NCBI RefSeq assembly: GCF_030553305.1
Contig: NZ_JARRAH010000001.1
Location: 2,418,001-2,482,000 of the forward strand
DNA: 64,000 nucleotides
Direction of reading: 5' to 3'
From: Halomarina ordinaria
GTDB taxonomy: Archaea > Halobacteriota > Halobacteria > Halobacteriales > Haloarculaceae
The stretch's first letter is position 1; each line of letters opens with the position of its first letter. Shown here one piece after another: positions 1 to 8,605 of this stretch. The notes under the pieces are model-generated. The model ran no database searches, had not been told where the DNA came from, and was given only the letters and a program-made list of their open reading frames with translations. A program made the translations under genes and the position numbers.

Positions 1-855
1 GACTCCGACCTCGAGGTCATCGCGCCGGTGCGCGAACTCGGCCTCACCCGCGAGTGGGAGATGGAGTACGCCGCGGAGAAGGACCTCCCCGTCGAGGGGG
101 GGAACGAGGGCGCCTGGAGCATCGACACGAACCTCTGGAGTCGCTCGGTCGAGGGCGACGACCTGGAGGACCCGGGCTACGTCCCGCCGGAGGACATCTA
201 CGAGTGGACGGAGACGCCGGGGAGCCGCGACGCCGAACTCGTCGAGGTCGAGTTCGAGGACGGCTACGCCGTGGGGCTGGACGGCGAGACGCTCGACGCG
301 ACCGACCTCATCGAGCAACTGAACGAGGTGGCGGGCGCCCACGGCGTCGGCCGCACCGACATGATGGAAGACCGCATGCTCGGGCTGAAGGTCCGCGAGA
401 ACTACGAGCACCCCGCCGCGACGGCGCTGCTCACCGCCCACGAGGCGCTCGAAGGGCTCGTCCTCACGCAGGAGGAGCGCTCGTTCAAGTCGCAGGTCGA
501 CCGCCAGTGGGGCGAGAAGGCCTACGAGGGGCTCATCGCCGCGCCGCTCGTCACCGCACTGGAGGGGTTCATCGACGCCACCCAGTCGCGCGTCACCGGG
601 ACGGTCACGCTCAAACTCGAGGGCGGGCAGTGTCGCGCCGTCGGACGCGAGAGCGACTACGCCGTCTACTCGGAGTCGGCCGCCTCGTTCAACACGGAGA
701 CGGTCGACGGCATCGCACAGGCCGACGCGACGGGCGTGGCGAAGTACCACGGCTTCCAGTCGCGTCTCGCGAACGCCGTCCTCGCGAAGGCGGGGGCCGA
801 CGACGCCACCGAGGCGCTCGTGACCGACGGCGGCGACGACGACACGGAGCAGTGA
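1..855 (+). CDS. argG: Argininosuccinate synthase, 5'-truncated
   Basis: This is the C-terminal 284 residues of argininosuccinate synthase, which joins citrulline and aspartate using ATP in the seventh arginine step. The reading frame is open from base 1, so the N-terminal PP-loop ATP-binding part lies outside the window. Recognisable family blocks are EWEMEYAAEKDLPVE, the SIDTNLWSRS-type segment, the GVGRTDMMEDRMLGLKVRENYEHPAA block and the VTLKLEGGQCRAVGRESDYAVYS region. The stop TGA at 853-855 shares its last base with the argH ATG, so the two genes are translationally coupled. The acidic tail ending DDDTEQ is typical of haloarchaea. The call is firm; only the missing 5' part is unknown. 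Confidence 0.96.
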   Translation, partial: DSDLEVIAPVRELGLTREWEMEYAAEKDLPVEGGNEGAWSIDTNLWSRSVEGDDLEDPGYVPPEDIYEWTETPGSRDAELVEVEFEDGYAVGLDGETLDATDLIEQLNEVAGAHGVGRTDMMEDRMLGLKVRENYEHPAATALLTAHEALEGLVLTQEERSFKSQVDRQWGEKAYEGLIAAPLVTALEGFIDATQSRVTGTVTLKLEGGQCRAVGRESDYAVYSESAASFNTETVDGIAQADATGVAKYHGFQSRLANAVLAKAGADDATEALVTDGGDDDTEQ

Positions 856-2309
856 TGAACGACGGCGAGGGCGCGGGCGACGTGGTCCGCCGCGAGCGCT
901 TCAGCGGCGGCCCCGCGCGGGGGTTCCTCTCCTCGCTCGCGGCCGACGAGCGCATCTTCGCGGCCGACCTCGCGGTCGACCGCGCCCACGTCGTCATGCT
1001 CGCCGAACAGGGCATCATCGAGGCCGACGAGGCGGCCGACGTCCTCACCGCGCTCAACATCGTCGAGGTGAACGGCCACGGTTCGCTCCCCGACGGCGAG
1101 GACGTCCACGCGGCCATCGAGACGGCCGTCATCGGCGAAATCGGCCCCGTCGGCGGGAAGATGCACACCGCCCGCTCGCGCAACGACGAGGTGGCGGCGT
1201 GCATCCGCTATCGCCTGCGCGAGGACCTCCTCGCGGCCGTCGAGGCGACGCTCGCGCTGCGCTCGGCGCTCGCGGAGGTGGCGGCCGCACAGGTTGGGAC
1301 GGTCATGCCCGGCTTCACCCACCTCCAGCCGGCCCAGCCGACGACGGTGGCGCACTGGGCGCTCTCCTACGAACAGGCGCTGCGCCGCGACACGGCGCGG
1401 CTGTTCGACGCCTACGGTCGGACGAACCGCTCGCCGCTGGGCGCGGCGGCGTTCGCCGGCACGACCTTCGACGTCGACCGCGAGCGCACCGCCGAGTTGC
1501 TCGGCTTCGACGGCGTCGTGGAGAACGCGATGGACGCGAGCGCGGCCCGTGACTTCCTCGTGGAGTCGGTCGCCGCGCTCGCGGGGCTGGCGACGACGCT
1601 CTCGGGCCTCGCGGAGGACCTCGTCGTCTTCGCGAACAAGGGGTACGTCGACCTCTCGGACGACTACTCCTCGACCTCCTCCATCATGCCCCAGAAGAAG
1701 AACCCCGACACGCTCGAACTCGTGCGGGCGTGCGCCGGCGACGCGAGCGCGGGGCTCAACGGCCTGCTCACGACGCTGAAGGGCCTCCCCCGTGCGTACA
1801 ACCGCGACCTCCAGCGCGCGACGCCCCACGCCTGGCGGACGGTCGACGCCGTCACCGAGGCGACGGAGGTGGCCGCCGGCGCCGTTGCCACCGCGACGTG
1901 GCCCGAGGAGGCGCTCGCGGCCGCGGCAGGCGAGGGGTTCTCGACGGCGACCGGCGTCGCCGACCTGCTCGCCCAGCACGGCGTCCCGTTCCGGACGGCC
2001 CACGAGGTGGTGGCGCTCGCGGCGGAGGGCGGGTCCGACGCCGCCGCCGTCGAGGCGGCCGCCGCCGAGGTGCTCGACGCCCCCCTCACGGAGTACGTCG
2101 ACGCCGACGCCGTCGCGGCGGCGCTCGACCCCGGGGCGAGCGTCGAGAGCCGCGACTCGGCCGGTGGCCCCGCGCGGGCGGCCGTCGACTCGCAGCTCGC
2201 GAGCGCCGAGGAGGCGCTCGCGGCCGCCGAGGCGACCTACGAGTCGCGCCGGGACGCGCTCGCCGAGGCGACGGAACTGCTCACCGACGAGGTGACCGCG
2301 TATGTCTGA
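855..2309 (+). CDS. argH: Argininosuccinate lyase
   Basis: This 484-residue protein cleaves argininosuccinate to arginine and fumarate, the last arginine step. It belongs to the fumarase/aspartase superfamily. The signature loop SSIMPQKKNPD is present at about residues 275-285, with the catalytic serine in the SS pair. The TARSRNDEV block near residue 105 and the HLQPAQPTT block near residue 155 (catalytic His) also match. The chosen ATG overlaps the argG stop (TGATG). Length is normal for the family. About 210 bp separate it from lysW, so the downstream arginine genes probably have their own promoter as well. Confidence 0.97.
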   Translation: MNDGEGAGDVVRRERFSGGPARGFLSSLAADERIFAADLAVDRAHVVMLAEQGIIEADEAADVLTALNIVEVNGHGSLPDGEDVHAAIETAVIGEIGPVGGKMHTARSRNDEVAACIRYRLREDLLAAVEATLALRSALAEVAAAQVGTVMPGFTHLQPAQPTTVAHWALSYEQALRRDTARLFDAYGRTNRSPLGAAAFAGTTFDVDRERTAELLGFDGVVENAMDASAARDFLVESVAALAGLATTLSGLAEDLVVFANKGYVDLSDDYSSTSSIMPQKKNPDTLELVRACAGDASAGLNGLLTTLKGLPRAYNRDLQRATPHAWRTVDAVTEATEVAAGAVATATWPEEALAAAAGEGFSTATGVADLLAQHGVPFRTAHEVVALAAEGGSDAAAVEAAAAEVLDAPLTEYVDADAVAAALDPGASVESRDSAGGPARAAVDSQLASAEEALAAAEATYESRRDALAEATELLTDEVTAYV

Positions 2310-2396
2310 GCGCGCGTTCCCGGCTCGACCGCCGGTCCCGCGACCGCGCCCACGACCGCGCCCGCCGTCCCCCCGGGGACGAGCACACATATCGAA

Positions 2397-2415
2397 TTCA
2401 CGAAACGTTCGTGAA
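2397..2415. promoter_or_regulatory. Palindrome upstream of lysW, candidate operator
   Basis: The sequence TTCACGAA-ACG-TTCGTGAA is a perfect 8-bp inverted repeat with a 3-bp centre. It lies in the argH-lysW gap about 105 bp before the lysW start and about 70 bp upstream of the TATA-like box. The same half-sites recur at 27482-27503 with a 6-bp spacer, upstream of a secreted-protein gene. Binding-site function is inferred from symmetry and position only. Confidence 0.45.
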
Positions 2416-2486
2416 CACGGCCCGAACGCCTGACACACGCGCAGAGGGTAGTGCCCGTTTGTAGATTTTCTGATAAGTTCGACGGG

Positions 2487-2516
2487 TTTAAGTGTACGTG
2501 TGTGGGATATGGAGGT
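2487..2516 (+). promoter_or_regulatory. lysW promoter and ribosome binding site
   Basis: A TATA-like TTTAAG lies at 2487-2492 and a strong Shine-Dalgarno GGAGGT at 2511-2516, three bases before the lysW ATG at 2520. A transcript starting about 25 bp after the TATA box would begin near the SD, leaving a very short leader. The SD fixes the lysW start over the longer upstream reading frame. Confidence 0.55.
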
Positions 2517-2519
2517 ACA

Positions 2520-2684
2520 ATGGCAACCTGTACCGAGTGTGGGGCCGACGTGTCCCTCTACGACGACATCGAGGTCGGAGAGATAATCGACTGTGACACC
2601 TGCGGTGCGGAACTGGAGGTCATCGAGGTGGACCCCGTGACGCTCGAGACCGCGCCCGAACTCGAAGAAGACTGGGGGGAGTGA
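2520..2684 (+). CDS. lysW: Amino-group carrier protein LysW (ArgW)
   Basis: This 54-residue acidic protein is the scaffold on which arginine (or lysine) intermediates are built. The alpha-amino group of glutamate is joined to the side chain of its C-terminal Glu. Two CxxC pairs, CTEC near the N-terminus and CDTC near residue 24, form the expected zinc ribbon. The C-terminus ends exactly in the family signature EDWGE. The start is set by GGAGGT three bases upstream. It is followed by argX, argC, argB, argD and argE, the full set of enzymes that act on LysW-bound substrates. The context (argG, argH, argF) points to arginine rather than lysine. Confidence 0.97.
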   Translation: MATCTECGADVSLYDDIEVGEIIDCDTCGAELEVIEVDPVTLETAPELEEDWGE

Positions 2685-2736
2685 GGATGCACGGTGTCGG
2701 CACAGTGACCCTCGGCCGCGACACGCGGGGCCGCCG

Positions 2737-3615
2737 ATGAGAGTCGGCGTCCTCTACTCGCGGATTCGGCGGGACGAGAAGCTCCTGCTGAACGAACTCC
2801 GCGAGCGCGGCCACGACGTGGAGAAGGTGGACGTGCGCGCCCAGCGCTTCGGGCTCCACGAGCCGCCGGCGGCGCTCGCCGACTGCGACGTCGTCCTCGA
2901 CCGGTGTCTCGCGACCAGCCGGAGCGTCTACGCGACGCGGTTCGTCGAGAGCTACGGCATCCCGGTGGTCAACGGCCCGGAGACGGCGGCTATCTGTGCC
3001 GACAAGGTGCGTAACAGCCTCGCGCTGGCGAACGCGGGCGTCCCGACGCCCGAGACGGAGGTGGCGTTCACGAGCGACGCCGCCCTCGAGGCCATCGAGT
3101 CGTTCGGCTACCCCTGCGTCCTCAAGCCCGTCGTCGGGTCGTGGGGCCGGCTGATGGCGAAGATAGACTCCCGGAGCGCGGCCGAGGCAGTCCTCGAACA
3201 CAAGGAGACGCTCGGCCACTACGAGCACAAGGTGTTCTACGTCCAGGAGTTCGTCGACAAGCCCGGCCGTGACATCCGCGTCGTCGCCGTCGACGGCGAC
3301 CCGGTCGCGGCGATGACCCGCTCGTCGGACCACTGGCTCACCAACGCCGCGAAGGGCGGCGAGGTGACCGCCTTCGAGGTGGACGAGACGGTCCGTGACC
3401 TCGTCGGGACGGCCGCCGACGCGGTCGGCGGCGGTCTGCTCGGCGTCGACCTGATGGAGGTCGGCGGCGAGGGCTCCGGCGAGTACACCGTCCACGAGGT
3501 GAACCACACGGTCGAGTTCAAGGCGCTCGACGGTACCGTCGACGTCGACGTGCCCGCGCGGGTCGTCGACTGGCTCGAAACGAAGGCCGCGCGGGCGACG
3601 GAGGTGTCGGCGTGA
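2737..3615 (+). CDS. argX: Glutamate--LysW ligase ArgX (ATP-grasp)
   Basis: This 292-residue RimK-like ATP-grasp enzyme attaches glutamate to the C-terminal Glu of LysW, which protects the amino group for arginine synthesis. Visible ATP-grasp features are the FGYPCVLKPVVGSWGRLM lysine/glycine loop (about residues 125-142), VQEFVDKPGRDIRV (about 169-182) and the metal-binding VHEVNHTVEFK near residue 255. The ATG at 2737 lies 52 bp after lysW. The gene ends in a 4-bp overlap with the GTG of argC. The LysX paralogue of lysine synthesis has the same fold; the surrounding arginine genes decide the assignment. Confidence 0.93.
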   Translation: MRVGVLYSRIRRDEKLLLNELRERGHDVEKVDVRAQRFGLHEPPAALADCDVVLDRCLATSRSVYATRFVESYGIPVVNGPETAAICADKVRNSLALANAGVPTPETEVAFTSDAALEAIESFGYPCVLKPVVGSWGRLMAKIDSRSAAEAVLEHKETLGHYEHKVFYVQEFVDKPGRDIRVVAVDGDPVAAMTRSSDHWLTNAAKGGEVTAFEVDETVRDLVGTAADAVGGGLLGVDLMEVGGEGSGEYTVHEVNHTVEFKALDGTVDVDVPARVVDWLETKAARATEVSA

Positions 3616-4649
3616 CGACGACGGCCGCCGTCGTCGGCGCCTCCGGGTTCACGGGCGGGGAACTGCTCCGCCTGCTCTCGGGCCACCCCGAGTTCGAGGT
3701 GACGCAGGCGACCAGCCGGCAGTACACGCGCAAGACGGTGGGCTACGCCCACCCCAACCTCCGGCACCTCGACCTGCGCTTCTCGGACCCGGCGGACCTC
3801 GAGTCGGTGGACGTGCTGTTCGCGGCGACGCCCCACGGCGTCTCCATGGAGCACATCGACGCGTTCCGCGACGCTGCCGACACCGTCGTCGACCTCTCGG
3901 CCGACTTCCGTCTCCCCGAGGCGGCGCTGTACGACGACTGGTACGATGGGCACGACCGCCCGGAACTGCTGTCGGAGGCGACCTACGCGCTGCCCGAACT
4001 CACTCGCGAGGACCTCCCCGGCGCCGACCTCATCGCCGCCGGCGGCTGTAACGCCACCGCGACGATTCTGGGACTGCTCCCGCTGGTCGACGCCGGCATC
4101 GTAGACGGCGACCAGCGCGTCGTCGTCGACGTGAAGGTCGGGTCCTCGGAGGGGGGTGCCGGCGGCGGCGCCGCCTCCAGTCACCCCGAGCGCTCGGGCG
4201 TCGTCCGGCCCTACGCGCCGACGAGTCACCGCCACGAGGCGGAGATAGAGACGTACCTCGGGACGCGCGTCGCCTTCACCGTCCACGCCGTCGAGATGGT
4301 CCGCGGCGCGAGCGCGACCTGTCACGTCTTCCCCGACGAACCCGTCACGAAGGGCGACCTCTGGGGGGCGTACCGCGAGACCTACGGTGACGAACCGTTC
4401 GTCCGGACCGTCGCGGGCGGCGGCGGGGTGTATCGCTACCCCGAACCGAAGGCGGTCGCGGGGTCGAACCACGCCGAGGTCGGCTTCGAACTCGACCCGC
4501 GCAACGGGCGCGTGGTCGTCTTCTCGGCCATCGACAACATGATGAAGGGGTCGGCGGGCCAGGCGGTCCACGCCGCCAACGTCGCCCTCGGCTTCGAGGA
4601 GACCGCCGGCCTGGCGTTCACGGGGCTCCACCCCGTTGGTACCCCATGA
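3612..4649 (+). CDS. argC: LysW-glutamyl-phosphate reductase ArgC
   Basis: This 345-residue NADPH-dependent reductase converts LysW-bound glutamyl phosphate to the semialdehyde, the third step on the carrier. It has the N-terminal dinucleotide loop GASGFTGGEL (residues 9-18) and the active-site cysteine in GGCNATA (Cys146). The C-terminal HAEVGFELDPRNGRVVVFSAIDNMMKG block is the usual end of the family. It starts with GTG at 3612 inside the argX stop and ends in a 4-bp overlap with argB. Length is normal. Confidence 0.95.
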   Translation: MTTTAAVVGASGFTGGELLRLLSGHPEFEVTQATSRQYTRKTVGYAHPNLRHLDLRFSDPADLESVDVLFAATPHGVSMEHIDAFRDAADTVVDLSADFRLPEAALYDDWYDGHDRPELLSEATYALPELTREDLPGADLIAAGGCNATATILGLLPLVDAGIVDGDQRVVVDVKVGSSEGGAGGGAASSHPERSGVVRPYAPTSHRHEAEIETYLGTRVAFTVHAVEMVRGASATCHVFPDEPVTKGDLWGAYRETYGDEPFVRTVAGGGGVYRYPEPKAVAGSNHAEVGFELDPRNGRVVVFSAIDNMMKGSAGQAVHAANVALGFEETAGLAFTGLHPVGTP

Positions 4650-5473
4650 CCGTCGTCGTGAAGATCGGCGGCGCGCGTGCCGTCGACCCGAAGGGAGCGC
4701 TCGCCGATATCGCCTCGCTCGTCGAGTCGGGCGAGCGCGTCGTCGTCGTCCACGGCGGGTCGACCGCGGTCGACGACACGCTCGAAGCGATGGGCGAGAC
4801 GCCCGAGTACGTCGAGACACCCGGCGGCGTCGTCGGCCGGTTCACCGACGAGCGCACGATGGACGTGTTCTCGATGGTCCTCCCCGGGAAGCTGAACACG
4901 GCGCTCGTCGTCGGCCTGCAGAACGCGGGCGTGAACGCCGTCGGCCTCTCCGGCGTCGACGGCGGCCTGCTGACGGGCCCCCGGAAGGGGGCGGTCCGCG
5001 TCGTCGAGGACGGCAAGCGCAAGATACGCCGGGGCGACCACTCCGGACGCATCGCCGAGGTCGACGGCGACCTGCTGGAGACGCTCCTCGACGGCGGCTA
5101 CACCCCCGTCGCGACCGTGCCGATGCTCGCGAAAGACGGCGAGGAGTGGCTCGCGGTCAACTCCGACGCCGACCGGGCGGCCGCCGCCGTCGCGGGCGCC
5201 CTCGGCGCCGACCTCGTCCTCCTGACGGACGTGCCGGGCGTCCTCGCGGACCTGGAGGACCCAGAGTCGGTCATCGACCGCGTGGACTCGCCGGCGGCCT
5301 ACGAGGCGCTGACCGAGGCCGCCGAGGGGTTCATGACCCGGAAGGTGATGGCCGCCACCGAAGGGCTGGAGGGCGGCGCGAGCAGCGCCGTCATCGCCGA
5401 CGCGAACGCCGACGCGCCCGTCTCCGCCGCCCTCGGCGGCGCGGGCACCACCATTACACCCGACGCACTATGA
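4646..5473 (+). CDS. argB: LysW-glutamate kinase ArgB
   Basis: This 275-residue amino acid kinase phosphorylates the gamma-carboxyl of LysW-bound glutamate. The N-terminal VVVKIGGA loop binds phosphate. VVVHGGSTAVDDTLE binds the substrate region, and LAVNSDADRAAAAVAGALGADLVLLTDVPGV carries the nucleotide-site Asp. Its 4-bp overlaps with argC upstream and argD downstream put it inside one transcription unit. N-acetylglutamate kinase is the bacterial counterpart; the nearby lysW and argX favour the carrier-bound substrate. Confidence 0.95.
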   Translation: MTVVVKIGGARAVDPKGALADIASLVESGERVVVVHGGSTAVDDTLEAMGETPEYVETPGGVVGRFTDERTMDVFSMVLPGKLNTALVVGLQNAGVNAVGLSGVDGGLLTGPRKGAVRVVEDGKRKIRRGDHSGRIAEVDGDLLETLLDGGYTPVATVPMLAKDGEEWLAVNSDADRAAAAVAGALGADLVLLTDVPGVLADLEDPESVIDRVDSPAAYEALTEAAEGFMTRKVMAATEGLEGGASSAVIADANADAPVSAALGGAGTTITPDAL

Positions 5474-6597
5474 CCGGATTCGTCTTCTCCGAGAAACCCA
5501 TCCGTATCGCCCGCGGCGCCGGTCCCCACCTCTACGACGAGTCGGGGACGGAGTACCTCGACTTCGGGGCCTCCTACGCCGTGACGCCGACCGGCCACTG
5601 CCACCCCGACGTGGTGGCGGCGGCCACCGACCAGCTGGAACGGCTCATGTACGTCCAGGGGTCGTACCCGGTCGACGCCCGCGACGACCTCTACGACCGT
5701 CTCGCGGCGTGCGCGCCGGGCGACCTCGACTACACCTGGCTCTGTAACTCCGGGACGGAGGCCAACGAGGCGGCGCTGAAGTTCGCCCGCCACGCGACGG
5801 GCGACTCGAAGGTCGTCGCCGCGACCCAGAGCTTCCACGGCCGGACGATGGGGTCGCTCGCGGCGACCTGGAAGGGGAAGTACAAGCAGGGGTTCGAACC
5901 GCTCGCGGGCGGCTTCGAGTTCGTCGAGTACGGCGACGCCGAGGCGATGGCGGCCGCCGTCGACGACGACACCGCCGCGGTCCTGCTCGAACCCATGCAG
6001 GGCGAGGGGGGCATCAACCCCGCGCCCGACGGCTACCTCGCCGCCGTCCGGGAGGCCTGCGACGACCACGGCGCCGCGCTGATACTCGACGAGATACAGA
6101 CCGGCCTCGGCCGGACCGGCACCATGTGGGCCTGCGAGTCCCACGACGTGGTCCCCGACGTCCTCACCACGGCGAAGGGGCTGGCGAGCGGCCTGCCCGT
6201 CGGCGCCACGCTCTGTCGGGAGTGGGTCGCCGAGGACGCCGGCAACCACGGCTCGACGTTCAGCGGCGGGCCGGTCGTCAGCGCGGCGGCCGCCGCCACA
6301 CTCGACGTCATCGAGCGCGAGGACCTCGCGGGGCGGGCCGCCTCGATGGGCGACTACCTCGTGAGCGAACTCGACGCGGCCGTCGGCGAGGACGTCCGCG
6401 ACGTCCGCGGCGAGGGACTGATGCTCGGCGTCGAGGTGCGCCGCGGGGCCAATCGCCTCCTCCCGAAACTGGCGATGAACCACCAGATACTGGCGCTGCC
6501 GGCGGGGCGGACGGTCCTCAGGCTGCTCCCGCCGCTGGTCGTCGAGCGCGAGCACTGCGACGCCGTCGTCGAGGCCGTCGCGGAGGTGATGGGATGA
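5470..6597 (+). CDS. argD: LysW-ornithine aminotransferase ArgD
   Basis: This 375-residue class III PLP aminotransferase converts the LysW-bound semialdehyde to LysW-ornithine with glutamate as donor. The PLP lysine is Lys236 in TTAKGLASG, preceded by the LDEIQTGLGRTG motif (residues 206-217). NSGTEANEAALKFAR (about 93-107) contacts the cofactor phosphate. The ATG at 5470 overlaps the argB stop by 4 bp, and the gene ends in another 4-bp overlap with the hydrolase gene. Family and context agree. Confidence 0.95.
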   Translation: MTGFVFSEKPIRIARGAGPHLYDESGTEYLDFGASYAVTPTGHCHPDVVAAATDQLERLMYVQGSYPVDARDDLYDRLAACAPGDLDYTWLCNSGTEANEAALKFARHATGDSKVVAATQSFHGRTMGSLAATWKGKYKQGFEPLAGGFEFVEYGDAEAMAAAVDDDTAAVLLEPMQGEGGINPAPDGYLAAVREACDDHGAALILDEIQTGLGRTGTMWACESHDVVPDVLTTAKGLASGLPVGATLCREWVAEDAGNHGSTFSGGPVVSAAAAATLDVIEREDLAGRAASMGDYLVSELDAAVGEDVRDVRGEGLMLGVEVRRGANRLLPKLAMNHQILALPAGRTVLRLLPPLVVEREHCDAVVEAVAEVMG

Positions 6598-7661
6598 GCG
6601 TTCTCGCCACCGTCGGCGAACAGGAGGCGCGCGACCTGCTGCGGACGCTCGTGACGACGCCCTCTGTCAGCGGGAACGAGCGCGCCTGCGCGGACCACCT
6701 GGTCGCGTTCTTCGAGCGCCACGGCCGCGAGGCGTGGACCGACGAGGTGGGCAACGTCCACGCGCCCGCCGACGACAGCGTGCTGCTCACCTCCCACATC
6801 GACACCGTCCCGGGGGACATCCCCGTGGAAATCGCCCCCGCGGAGGGGAGCGACGAACCCGCCCTCTGGGGGCGCGGGAGCGTCGACGCCAAGGGGCCGC
6901 TCGCCTCGATGGCCGTCGCGGCCGTCCGCGAGGAGGTGAGCTTCATCGGCGTCGTCGAGGAGGAGCGCACCTCGACGGGCGCGCGTCACGTCATCGACTC
7001 CGGGCGGCCCGAACCCGACGCGCTCGTCAACGGCGAGCCCTCGGGGTCGAACGGCATCACGCTCGGCTACCGCGGCCTGCTCTCGGGGACGTACGTCGCC
7101 ACGAGCGAGTCGGGCCACTCCTCGCGCCCGGAGAACAACGCCATCCAGGACGCCGTCGCGTGGTGGGACCGCGTCACCGAGGCGTTCGAGGAGGACGAGT
7201 GGACGCCCGTCTTCGAGCGCGTCACGCCCAAACCCGTCGCCATCGAGGGCGGGACGAGCGACGACGGCCTCTCCGTCGAGACGACGATGGAGGTGCAGTT
7301 CCGCGTTCCCCCGGCGTACTCCGTCGAGGAGGTGCGCGAGCGGGCCGACGGCGAGTTGAACGGCGGCACCGTCCGCTGGCACGACTTCGTCCCGCCGGTG
7401 ATGACGAGCGCGCGCACCGAGGTGGCCCGCGCCTTCCGCGTCGCCATCCGCCAGCAGGACGCCGACCCCCGGATGCTGCGCAAGACCGGTACGAGCGACA
7501 TGAACCTCTTCGCCCAGGAGTGGGACTGCCCGATGGTCACCTACGGCCCGGGCGACTCGGACCTCGACCACGCACCCAACGAGCACCTCCCGCTGTCGGA
7601 GTACGACCGCGCGGTCGCCGTCCTCTCGGACGTCGCGGCCACCCTCAAGGGGGAGGCCTGA
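6594..7661 (+). CDS. argE: LysW-ornithine hydrolase (M20 family)
   Basis: This 355-residue M20-type metallohydrolase releases free ornithine from LysW, closing the carrier cycle (LysK-type, also named ArgE). Metal ligands are visible as His68 in TSHIDTVPG, Asp98 in GSVDAKGP and the Glu pair in VVEEERTS near 122-124. The C-terminal KTGTSDMNLF and GPGDSDLDHAPNEHL blocks fit the family. Its ATG overlaps the argD stop by 4 bp and its stop shares a base with the argF ATG. The name lysK is also used for this family. Confidence 0.92.
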   Translation: MSVLATVGEQEARDLLRTLVTTPSVSGNERACADHLVAFFERHGREAWTDEVGNVHAPADDSVLLTSHIDTVPGDIPVEIAPAEGSDEPALWGRGSVDAKGPLASMAVAAVREEVSFIGVVEEERTSTGARHVIDSGRPEPDALVNGEPSGSNGITLGYRGLLSGTYVATSESGHSSRPENNAIQDAVAWWDRVTEAFEEDEWTPVFERVTPKPVAIEGGTSDDGLSVETTMEVQFRVPPAYSVEEVRERADGELNGGTVRWHDFVPPVMTSARTEVARAFRVAIRQQDADPRMLRKTGTSDMNLFAQEWDCPMVTYGPGDSDLDHAPNEHLPLSEYDRAVAVLSDVAATLKGEA

Positions 7662-8560
7662 TGGCGACGGCCGCCCGGTCGGTCCGGGACGTGGACGACC
7701 TCTCGGCCGAGGAACTCCGCACGGTGCTCGACCGCGCGGCGAGCATGAAAGCCGGCGAGGGGGGGAGACCGCTCGCCGACCGGACGCTCGCCATGGTCTT
7801 CGAGAAGCCGAGCACGCGCACCCGCGTCTCCTTCGAGACGGGGATGACGCAACTCGGCGGCCACGCCGTCTTCCTCGGCCCGGACGACATCGGTATCGGC
7901 GGGCGCGAACCGGTCGCGGACATCGCCCGGACGCTGTCGTGTTACGTCGACGTCGTCATGGCGCGGCTGTTCGACCACGCCCACATCGAGGAACTGGCCG
8001 AGTACGCGACGGTGCCCGTCGTCAACGGTCTCACCGACGACGCCCACCCCTGCCAGACGCTCGCGGACCTGCTGACGATACGCGAGACCCTCGGCGGGTT
8101 CGACGGCGAGGTGGCGTGGGTCGGCGACGGCAACAACGTCGCCCAGTCGTTCGTCCTCGGCTGTGCGATGGCCGGCCAGTCGCTCACCGTCGCCACGCCG
8201 TCCGGCTACGGCATCGACGACGCCGTCCTCGACCGGGCGGCCGACCTCGGCGAGGCGCCGACGGTCACCGACGACCCCGCGGCGGCCGTCGAGGGGGCGG
8301 ACGCCGTCTACACCGACGTCTGGGTGAGCATGGGACAGGAGGCCGAGCGCGAGGAGAAACTGGCCGCGTTCGAGGGGTTCCAGGTGAACGCCGACCTCCT
8401 CGCCGGCACCGACGCGCTCGTCATGCACTGTCTCCCCGCCCACCGCGGCGAGGAGGTGAGCGCCGACGTCATCGAGAGCGAGCGCGCGGTCGTCTGGCGG
8501 CAGGCGGAGAACCGCCTGCACGCCCAGAAGGCGCTGCTCGCGTGGCTCCTCGACGCCTGA
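7661..8560 (+). CDS. argF: Ornithine carbamoyltransferase
   Basis: This 299-residue transferase makes citrulline from ornithine and carbamoyl phosphate. The carbamoyl-phosphate loop STRTR is at residues 51-55. The HPCQTLADL block near residue 128 and the ornithine-binding HCLPAHRGEE near residue 252 are intact. It overlaps the argE stop by one base (TGATG) and is the last gene of the arginine run. It is followed at once by a T-rich tract that may end the transcript. Confidence 0.97.
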   Translation: MATAARSVRDVDDLSAEELRTVLDRAASMKAGEGGRPLADRTLAMVFEKPSTRTRVSFETGMTQLGGHAVFLGPDDIGIGGREPVADIARTLSCYVDVVMARLFDHAHIEELAEYATVPVVNGLTDDAHPCQTLADLLTIRETLGGFDGEVAWVGDGNNVAQSFVLGCAMAGQSLTVATPSGYGIDDAVLDRAADLGEAPTVTDDPAAAVEGADAVYTDVWVSMGQEAEREEKLAAFEGFQVNADLLAGTDALVMHCLPAHRGEEVSADVIESERAVVWRQAENRLHAQKALLAWLLDA

Positions 8561-8575
8561 CCCGCCGACGCGAAC

Positions 8576-8584
8576 GCTTTTTTC
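8576..8584 (+). promoter_or_regulatory. T-rich tract: possible argF terminator and dipeptidase promoter
   Basis: A GCTTTTTTC run lies 16 bp after argF. T-runs of this kind terminate archaeal transcription. The same A/T stretch is centred 26-27 bp before the GTG at 8606, where a TATA box for a leaderless transcript belongs. Both roles are inferred from position. Confidence 0.4.
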
Positions 8585-8605
8585 CGACCCGAGGCTCGTA
8601 CGAGC

